From positions 5,746,883 through 5,810,882 of the forward strand of contig CM046841.1 in NCBI GenBank assembly GCA_025618425.1: a stretch of 64,000 nt of DNA, given 5' to 3'. The notes under the pieces are model-generated. The model had not been told where the DNA came from and ran no database searches. It saw nothing but the letters and a program-made list of their open reading frames with translations. Positions 58,119-64,000 of the stretch are shown piece after piece; the stretch's first letter is position 1; each line of letters begins with the position of its first letter. Both the position numbers and the translations under genes were made by a program. This stretch comes from Heliocidaris tuberculata. Lineage: Eukaryota > Echinodermata > Echinoidea > Camarodonta > Echinometridae.

Positions 58119-61100
58119 AAAAAAAAAAAAAAAAAAAAAAGGAGATTATGAATGGAGGAGCACGCGTTGCGCGCCAGCAAGTCTGGAGTTGATAAATAAA
58201 ATCGATCGGTGTTTGTGATGCTTTTGACAGTGACTGGTTACACATTTGACTTAGGCGGTGTGAATTTAGTGTTTTTCTTTGGAACGGTTCTGAGAATTTG
58301 ATCGACATAAGCGATTAATCGACTTACAAACATCGACTTATACATAGAATTAACACACGTAAGTCTTATGAGGATAAATTGGGACTTTTTTTTTTTTACT
58401 TAAGCGACTATTCGACACAAACATGCGACGTCGACTTAAGCGAGGTTGACTATATGCATGACTTGTATGTTATTAATGTATAAATTGTTAATGTTTTTTT
58501 ATGAGAATTTGAAATAAATGAATGAATGAATGAATGAATTTAATATTTTGGGCTACACCATACATGCGGTAAATTTTGAATAAAATCTTATGATCCTATT
58601 TATTTTCTTAAAAATGAGTAGAGGTCTATTAAATATAAGCGAGGATGTAGACTAGACTAGTTTCTAGTCCTGATATTGCCCAATACATATTCATTCATGT
58701 CACTCAGTCGGTGAAGTCCAACATGGAAAACCGGCAAGTTTTTTACCTTTTTATACGTGTCTTAAATACATTATCAAAAAATTATGGGAGCGAAACTGCG
58801 GGCAATTTTGGGGAACATTGAAAAGGTAGTCTTCAAGATGACGTGAAAAATCCTACAATGACATGGGGAAGGTTCAAAGATGGTAGACATTGAAACCGAA
58901 CAGTATATTAACATGTGGTATGGAATACTAGGTTAATCTTAGGAAGTTAAGATAACCTTGTATTCGTATGTGTATGAGTGGATAACCTTGTATATGTGTA
59001 TGACTTGAGTGAGTGGTCATTAAAGGAAAATGAAACCCTGGGGAAATATCCATTTTAGTGAAAAGAGAGGAAAGAGAGAAGCAATTTTAAAAAAAGTTCC
59101 ATCAAAATAGATTATGAAATGACAAAGTTATGAAAGTTTGAAAAGTCTCAATTTTCTTTCTAAGGCGATCCTCATATTGGCAATGTTGCTTCAAAATGGC
59201 AGGTTTAGTACGTCTAGTACGACTCTCAATATGTTTTGTACACAAAATTTCATATTTTCTCCATTATCTCTAAAGTCAAAGATGCTGATTGTCTCTTTGT
59301 GAACTCAACATAAATCTAGTATAATGTGTCAAATAGAGTCATAAACCGATGATATATCTTGAGCTAAGAAGGAGACAAGCTGCACTTTGAGAGATAATGG
59401 GGAAAATTTAAAATTTGTGTACAAAACATATGGAGAGTTCTCACTTTAATCACTCGTGCTTCAGAACCATTCGGTTCCACTTGAGATCACGTACCCCTGC
59501 TGAATGCGCAGCCTGCTGTAATAGTCCTAACCAAAACATAATAAATATCAAGGTAAAATTGGAACATCACTTACCAATACGTTGCCTTGGGTCTACTCTT
59601 GAATTTGATGTAAAGTTTCTGCACCCCGGTATTGAAAAAGCTGAATTTTGGAGCTTGAAAGTTGTTTGCCGTGACTGGGCTGAGGTAACAGTTGATTGTA
59701 CCGTTTTTATGTATTTTGCTGCCCTCTTGTGCCCGATATAGAAGATTACTTTTGGGGGTTCCGTGGTATGAGCCGCCGTTTGTAAATTTATCATTTAGAC
59801 AATTTTTTTAAATATAATTCAATAATTTACCTTGTCAAATAATTATTCGTATGAAAATGTCATAGAATGAGTACAGGTATTTATGAATAATAATTTTCAT
59901 GTTTTTAATTATTCATAAATGATGATTTAACAATATCCATTATTTATATTTATCTATTTTGCTTTCAAGTATAAATGATTTCACAATATTTATTTATGTG
60001 AAGGGGGGGGGGGAGGATTCACTTATCACGATTTATAAATAACAATTGTCACAATATCCAATATCTTTGCTTGACACTGTATCCCTTAAAGGGAATCGGT
60101 AACTTTGTGGAGGCTTGATTTAATCAATTGAATTTTTGTATCTGTCTTGGATAATGATGTTCAGAAGGATGAATAAATAGCCAGGCATAGAAAGGTTTTC
60201 AAATATACAATGTTATTATTAAGAAAAAGTGTGATAAGCTTAAATCAACAGACACATTAAACAAGAGCATTACGAATATATAAGTAAAAAAAATCCCAAC
60301 AGATATCATGCTTAGTTACAACAATAGTTTATTTACAGATCCACAAATTTTTCAGCCTCTCCCTCTCCCTCTCCCTTTATCAATTAAGTGGAAAAACATA
60401 TACAAATGATATACAGTTTCTTTAAAAAATATAACTTCACAAACGGCGCCTCATAACGACAAGGGTCGGCAGTATTTTTTCCCCGTCCAATTTTCCTATC
60501 ACAACCACCATACCACCGAAAATGCTCCGAGAGTAGAGACGACTTGCTTTGGAAGGTGGTAAGATTTGTCTTTTTTATCATTAAGTTTGAAAAATTAATG
60601 ATAATTTTACCAGCTAGACCTAGCTTCAATACCTAGTCACCCCTCCGGAGTAAATAATTTACTTCATGGTGAGGTAAAAGAGCGTGAGTTAGGTGAAACT
60701 TAGTTTCAACGTACCCGTAATGTAAGAGGAGTATGAGGTTATAATCATAACCTAGTACATTGGATGAGTGACTTTAAGTTTAATTGAACCAACACTCACT
60801 GCCAATTTAAGCCTTTTAAGCCTTAAAGGGGAAGTTCACCCTGGAGATTACTTGAGTTTAAAAAATGCAGAAAAAATAAAGAAAAATATTGGCGAAGGTT
60901 TTATGAAAATCGGTCAAATAATAAAAGAGTTATGAGTATTTAAAGTTTTGGATTCGTGACGTCACATGCGAGCAGCTGCCCATTGGTCATGTAATAAATA
61001 TTTCATATATTCACATTTTTTTTTACGTTCCACGATAAATTAATATTGTTTCTTTTCAGAATCTAGTATTGAATAACATTTCTGACAATATATCAAATGC

Positions 61101-61742
61101 ACAGACAAAAATATTCTAAATTTTCTGAGAAAACTGAATTTTATGGAATATTTATCACATTACATAATGGAGGAGCTGCTCGCATGTGACGTCACAAAAT
61201 TAAAACTACAATAGTCTATAACTCCGTTATTCTTTAACGGATTTTGTCCAAACTTTCGCCAATAATTTTCTTTATTTTTTCTGCATTTTTTAAACTCAAG
61301 TAATCTTCAGGGTGAACTTCCCCTTTAAACTCGCCATAGCAGGCATAACTTGAGACTTTTTAAAAACTTTCATAACTTTCTCATTTTCGTGACCGATTTT
61401 GATAGAAATTTTTTAATATTGCTTCTTTCTATCCTCTCTTTTCATTAAAATTGATTTTTCCCCAGGGTTTCATTCTCTAAACTAAAGTTCAGATTGGTCT
61501 TGGGACCAATTTTCCTAACATTACATAAAAACAAATGAATGGGACAACGTTTTCACCTTTGAAAAATCGAGCCGTTCGTCCCATGGTTTAAAAACCAGTT
61601 TTCCAGATCCGTCTGTGACTTCATTCAGGCATTCCAGTCTTTCGGTATCAATCTTCGTGTAAAGGGAGAATAATGCACCTCTATCGGGACTATCATGATC
61701 ATGATCATGGCCTCCACATCCGTGACTGTGTCCGTGAGACAT
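49535..61742 (-). CDS. PITHD1: PITH domain-containing protein 1 (6 exons, 207 aa)
   Basis: Complete gene. Exons (minus): 61742-61557, 54661-54618, 53831-53754, 53336-53232, 51030-50922, 49636-49535; GT-AG junctions with matching phases. The protein starts MSHGHSHGCGG, as in vertebrate PITHD1, has LYTKIDTERLECLNE, VFKPWDER, then the PITH (proteasome-interacting thioredoxin) domain with FTGNVKLKGVIVIGGEDDSH, PSEMRLYKN, NVNHLSIHFSKNFGAD and KVYYIGLKGEF. Human PITHD1 is 211 residues, so length agrees. The PITH domain docks thioredoxin-like proteins on the 26S proteasome; vertebrate PITHD1 has been linked to proteasome function in sperm. It faces tektin-2 head to head. Exons 3 and 5 have edge duplications in the introns. 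Confidence 0.95.
49640..49790. repeat. Three-copy 60-bp intronic tandem repeat beside PITHD1 exon 6
   Basis: ACATGTTGACTGGACAATCA followed by TTCAATCACAGA occurs at about 49657, 49706 and 49757. It begins about 10 bp from the exon 6 acceptor but contains no exon bases. Confidence 0.85.
50143..50640. mobile_element. G-tract-ended inverted-repeat element, second copy
   Basis: Left end: 22 G then ATGTCTCATTGAGAGC; right end: GGCCTCAATGAGACATT then C7, CTCT and C15. Sub-terminal TGTACATCATCCGCGT matches inverted. Same family as 25359-26014. In intron 5 of PITHD1. Confidence 0.8.
50922..51030 (-). CDS. PITHD1: PITHD1 exon 5
   Basis: Residues 138-174: KAARFFNVNHLSIHFSKNFG, then ADTSKVYYIGLKGEFTE. 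Acceptor TATTTACAG/AGCT; phase 2 to 0. Confidence 0.95.
51031..51305 (-). repeat. 39-bp minisatellite carrying copies of the PITHD1 exon 5 acceptor
   Basis: About six units follow the real junction (starts near 51066, 51105, 51143, 51183, 51226, 51267). On the sense strand each has ATGCTATTTACAG/AGCT, that is, acceptor plus the first four exon bases, then TTTTACGCATGTTTTCATAT. Units are 38-43 bp, most 39 (13 codons). The sense strand is free of stops across the array. Confidence 0.93.
51480..53111. mobile_element. hAT-like element with 8-bp target duplication
   Basis: Ends CAGGGTTTCCCAC and (inverted) CAGGGTTTTCCAC, flanked by GTGTGATG on both sides (51472-51479, 53112-53119). No transposase. 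It contains a nested TA-type MITE, GCGC/AGCGCGAAGCG motifs and CA/T microsatellites (52505-52560). In intron 4 of PITHD1. Confidence 0.9.
51712..52376. mobile_element. Nested GACCAGGCAC-family MITE, copy 2
   Basis: Starts TGTGACCAGGCACAACAAAA and ends with the inverted TGTGACCAGGCACCACAAAA. Same orientation as copy 1 (shared GGTCGGCATGGTCAAATTT inside). Flanks read AA rather than TA. Confidence 0.85.
53232..53336 (-). CDS. PITHD1: PITHD1 exon 4
   Basis: Residues 103-138: YKNRPHMTFDDVQSDPDQLF, then STGDLEYATK. Phase 2 both ends. Confidence 0.95.
53754..53831 (-). CDS. PITHD1: PITHD1 exon 3
   Basis: Residues 77-103: FTGNVKLKGVIVIGGEDDSH then PSEMRL, the most conserved PITH block. Acceptor TTTCTAG, phase 2 both ends. 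Confidence 0.95.
53866..53928 (-). repeat. Diverged tandem copy of the 5' half of PITHD1 exon 3
   Basis: Plus-strand AATCTTCTCCTTCAATCACA...TCCTTTAACTTCACACTGCC matches the exon text CATCTTCTCCTCCAATCACA...CCCTTTAACTTCACATTGCC at 53778-53826 about 90 bp away, in intron 2. About 85 percent identical. Confidence 0.85.
54618..54661 (-). CDS. PITHD1: PITHD1 exon 2 (44-nt micro-exon)
   Basis: FVESDDDEELLFNIP, matching FVESD.DEELLFNIPF of vertebrates. Donor CC/GTAAGT, phase 2. Confidence 0.93.
54668..54710. repeat. (GA)n microsatellite
   Basis: GAGAGA run just upstream (sense) of PITHD1 exon 2, reading as a pyrimidine tract for its acceptor. Confidence 0.7.
54726..54985 (+). pseudogene. LINE reverse transcriptase fragment
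   Basis: One frame gives WTKVRSGVPQGSVFG; after a frameshift near 54843 another gives LFVLFINDLPDGLQQTVKMY and TDDTKLYGKATTKKDL. SGVPQGSVLGPLLF and (Y)ADD.KLY are RT motifs of non-LTR retrotransposons; here the catalytic box reads YTDD. About 260 bp, broken and truncated, inside PITHD1 intron 1. Confidence 0.85.
54995..55106. repeat. Short inverted repeat
   Basis: GATGTCTGACGAAATTTCCA and (inverted) GATGTCTGACGGAATTTCCA about 60 bp apart, with CTAGGCCAGTTGAGACC in the loop. A small MITE or hairpin following the RT relic. Confidence 0.65.
55507..58450. mobile_element. Non-autonomous Tigger/pogo-like DNA transposon, copy B
   Basis: Starts GTCAACTTCGCTTAAGTCGA and ends CGAGGTTGAC; co-linear with copy A (8839-11043) apart from small indels and a 661-bp insertion. 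Its outermost CA and TA flank are lost or mutated on the left. Interior GA and poly-A runs at 58085-58140. In PITHD1 intron 1. Confidence 0.85.
56128..56788. mobile_element. Nested GACCAGGCAC-family MITE, copy 3 (reverse orientation)
   Basis: Starts TGTGACCAGGCACCACAAAA, ends with the inverse, TA at 56126-56127 and 56789-56790. Copy A of the host transposon reads AAGCATATCATTC at the same point (9425-9437), giving the empty site. Confidence 0.93.
59021..61480. mobile_element. Element with inverted repeats of about 110 bp
   Basis: Left end GGAAAATGAAACCCTGGGGA...GTGAAAAGAGAGGAAAG; right end (inverted) GAGAATGAAACCCTGGGGAA...ATGAAAAGAGAGGATAG. Both continue to CATAACTTT/AAAGTTATG. Non-coding, about 2.4 kb, with a G10 run at 60002. 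It ends 76 bp from PITHD1 exon 1. Target duplication not readable. Confidence 0.75.
60827..61324. mobile_element. Nested TTAA-flanked MITE
   Basis: Ends AGGGGAAGTTCACCCTG and the inverse, TTAA at 60823-60826 and 61325-61328. Arms extend more than 150 bp (GATTACTTGAGTTTAAAAAA, CATGTGACGTCAC near the centre). Piggybac or Kolobok class by the TTAA target. Confidence 0.88.
61557..61742 (-). CDS. PITHD1: PITHD1 exon 1
   Basis: 62 codons: MSHGHSHGCGGHDHDHDSPD, then LYTKIDTERLECLNE and FKPWDERLDFSK. Start chosen because MSHGHSHG is the conserved N terminus; an upstream in-frame Met at 61805 is not conserved. Confidence 0.95.
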
Positions 61743-62331
61743 TTTGAAAAAAATAGTCAAAGCCAATAAAACATGCCCATCTGATGACCTTTGACATGTA
61801 AACAAAGACTACTTCCGCGTTAATTCGTATATCTTTCTTAACGACTGGGAAAAGTCTACGTATCCTTTGTGGTTGCTATGACTACAGGGTTTGATTAGAG
61901 TGATTTTCATTGGTTGGTTGTTTCCCTGCTACCGCACTCTGACCAATCGACCTTATCGTTAGGAATATATTCTCCCCATTGTATTCGTTGCTAAGCAGCG
62001 CTCAGCTGTATGCGAGAAACATGCATGGAAATCATTGCAAGTTAAGTGCATGCAGTTTGATGCAGTCTAACCATTCACCATATTGCATGCATGCAGAGCC
62101 AAAGCAGGGTTGCTTGAAGTGTCGAAGTGAGCAATATTGAGGGAAGATAAATCGACTCTCAAAAGATAGACCCAATTATTATCAGAGGAACATTTTATTA
62201 GGTGAGTATTACAGCGATTTCCAAACTTTGCCAACAGAGTGACGGCTTTTTGGGGGTTAACTTTGAGTTGTTTTTTGTCATTTGATTGAAAATTGATGAG
62301 CGTGACTGTGTGACTGTTGCGGATCTCCGAA

Positions 62332-62364
<33 letters not shown>

Positions 62365-63516
62365 TAGCATTTGGTACGCTCTCCATAGTACAACTATATC
62401 ACAGCGTTTACAAGTCGATAATACTTAATATACCATTAACAGAATTAATAATACATATAACATTAAAACAAAATTAATAATGCATAACATTGAATAAACA
62501 TTAACTTACACATTGACATAAAGTTTGAAAGAAAAGAAAGGGGTTTAACTATTCCGGGAAGAGGTATGTTTTCAGAAATTTCTTAAATTGGTCTGTGGAA
62601 TTAGCTGATTTTATGAAAGAGGGGATATTGTTCCATTCTTTGTAGCGGAGGAAGAAGAAAAAGAAGAAGTTGAATTGAAGAAAATGACGATGCGAGACAC
62701 TTTCGTTTTTCGTCTTTGTGGTCTTTTGATTTGGTGTGATTCACTTTTTAATAACGTTAGTTTAATGGAAAATGAATGGGGCTGGATTAGTCAAGACAGT
62801 CGACACTAGAGACTAGACTGTGCCCACTCATGCTTATGCGAGGTTATTGGAGATACATGTAACAAAATTCATCCAAGTGAATTTCTTTAACGTTAGCTTA
62901 GATCTGTAGTGTTAGTGTTAGTTAGATCTCGCTACTCATCTAGACAACTCTTGACTCTAATTTTGTTAGTGACTTTATCAAGTTAAGAATAAGTCTCCGT
63001 TGAAATTGATCTCATTTACTCATTGTTCCTCCTCATTTGTTGTTCTCAAGTTAACAGTGCAGTTTCACTGTACGGATCCAGGCTAACTCAGCACTAGCGC
63101 AAACTCAGCCATGGCGGAAAATCATGGCCGAGCGAGTCCAGAGACTTCAGAGAGTTGAATTGATTGCAAATACTTGTGTTAAATTTTGCATTAGATCTAG
63201 GCTAATTACACATTTTAAAACACACAAATTCAAAATTATTTCATAGACTCTATGAGTAAAATGATTAGTATAGACCTCTAGATCTAGAAGAGATTTGTTG
63301 ACAATTTCAAGAAGTAAAATTATGCAAAACATGAAATTTAAGGCTAAAAAAACGGTACGGTGTGTAGCGTTGACTTCACCTCTTGAAACATAGTCACCGC
63401 ACAGTGCCGAGTTGGCCCTAGTGCCCGACCCGACCCCCAGTGTACATGTACATATCTCACTAGACTCTATCACAGTATCAGTATCACATTTTTGTCTTCT
63501 CTTTGCTAGATTCATC
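61743..63516. promoter_or_regulatory. Head-to-head interval between PITHD1 and tektin-2
   Basis: Contains the PITHD1 promoter side (61743-62000) and the probable tektin 5' UTR exon and intron. ATTGG/CCAAT boxes occur near 61911 and 61951 (GATTTTCATTGG, GACCAATCG). No TATA box is obvious. An AAT microsatellite at 62325-62362 and a repeat-like stretch to about 62680 lie in the intron. Confidence 0.5.
62101..62200 (+). other. Probable non-coding first exon of tektin-2 (3' edge)
   Basis: TTTTATTAG/GTGAGTATT at 62200 is a strong donor, and a pyrimidine-rich acceptor (TTTTGTCTTCTCTTTGCTAG, ending 63510) lies six bases before the tektin ATG. The 5' end is unknown. Confidence 0.5.
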
Positions 63517-63942
63517 ATGTCGATCAGGACAGATATTGCCAGCAAGCCAGTCACCCATTTTGCCCCATCAGACTGGCACACAAACAGCCACCTCCTTTCC
63601 ACAAACGCTGAGAAACTTCGTGATAATTCCCACTCCACCCGCCAAGAATCTAGCCAGCTTCGTAACGAAACCTACAACCGCACAGCATGGGGCATCCATG
63701 ACAACACAACTCGTCTTTCAAACAGGATTGATGACATTGAGACATGGCGTGAAACTCTGGAGAAGACCCTTGCAGACGTTGATGAGGAAATCAGGAAGTT
63801 GGAAGATGACAAGGACCTGGCAGAGAGGGCGCTAGAGGCTAAAGCTCTTCCTCTTGATGTAGCATCAGAATGCAAGACACTACGTGATGGCAGGAGGGAC
63901 ATCGATGTTGTAGATGACCTGGCAAACTCAGAAATCGGCAAG
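63517..63942 (+). CDS. TEKT2: Tektin-2 (tektin-B1 type), first coding exon (partial gene)
   Basis: Tektins are coiled-coil filament proteins of ciliary and flagellar doublet microtubules. This exon starts MSIRTDIASKPVTHFAPSDW, then HTNSHLLSTNAEKLRD, RQESSQLRNETYNRT.W, RIDDIETWRETLEKTLADVD, then ALEAKALPLDVASECKTLRD and GRRDIDVV. DWHTNS, LRNET, PLDVA.ECLTLR and RRDIDVV are shared with human tektin-2, in the same order. 142 codons end with an AAG/GTAGGT donor; the rest of the gene (family length about 430 residues) is beyond the window. A longer open frame begins at 63412 but includes the acceptor, so 63517 is preferred. Confidence 0.93.
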
Positions 63943-64000
63943 GTAGGTTTAACAAACTAGAAAAGGATGTCAGTAAAGAGTGAAATTAATAATAATCCTG

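Noticed and set aside
59415..59741. 108-residue plus-strand frame
   Set aside because: Inside a non-coding inverted-repeat element, no motif or splice signals supporting it.

Overview
This window looks like nuclear genomic DNA from a marine invertebrate deuterostome, most likely an echinoderm (sea urchin type). It is AT-rich, its genes have many short exons and repeat-filled introns, every gene supports GT-AG splicing, and it carries a tektin-2/tektin-B1 type axonemal gene. The species call is inference; the gene structures are read from splice sites, phase and protein motifs.

Five protein genes are visible. (1) 1082-1369 (+): the last coding exon of a GAREM-like adaptor (C-terminal SAM domain), followed by a trinucleotide-repeat 3' UTR. 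(2) 28463 to 11353 (-): a complete 13-exon GLUT12-like (SLC2A12) sugar transporter of about 756 residues. (3) 28799 to 43456 (+): an 11-exon gene of about 1,084 residues joining an ALS2CR8/CARF-like N-terminal region, a long Gln/His-rich linker, a Mutator (MULE) transposase-like core and a SWIM zinc finger. It starts 335 bp from the GLUT12-like gene, head to head. (4) 61742 to 49535 (-): a complete 6-exon PITHD1 orthologue, 207 residues. (5) 63517-63942 (+): first coding exon of tektin-2, running off the window, head to head with PITHD1 and with a probable 5' UTR intron.

The space between exons is filled with non-autonomous DNA transposons. These include TA-flanked Tigger/mariner-like elements, TTAA-flanked piggyBac/Kolobok-like elements, hAT-like elements with exact 8-bp target duplications, a PIF/Harbinger-like element, foldback palindromes, and a family whose ends carry G-tracts of 22 to 74 bases. 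Several are nested, and two nested insertions can be proven against a second, empty copy inside this same window. LINE reverse-transcriptase relics and minisatellites also occur.

The most unusual signal is a recurring pattern. In the three multi-exon genes, at least seven exon edges (part of the exon, its splice site and some intron) have been duplicated in tandem into the adjacent intron, from 2 to 17 copies. Copies therefore carry extra donor or acceptor sites. Two arrays (57-bp unit at the GLUT12 second-helix exon, 39-bp unit at PITHD1 exon 5) have units divisible by three and stay open, so use of alternative sites would lengthen the protein in frame. This resembles the tandem-duplication model of intron evolution and would allow repeat-driven isoform diversity.
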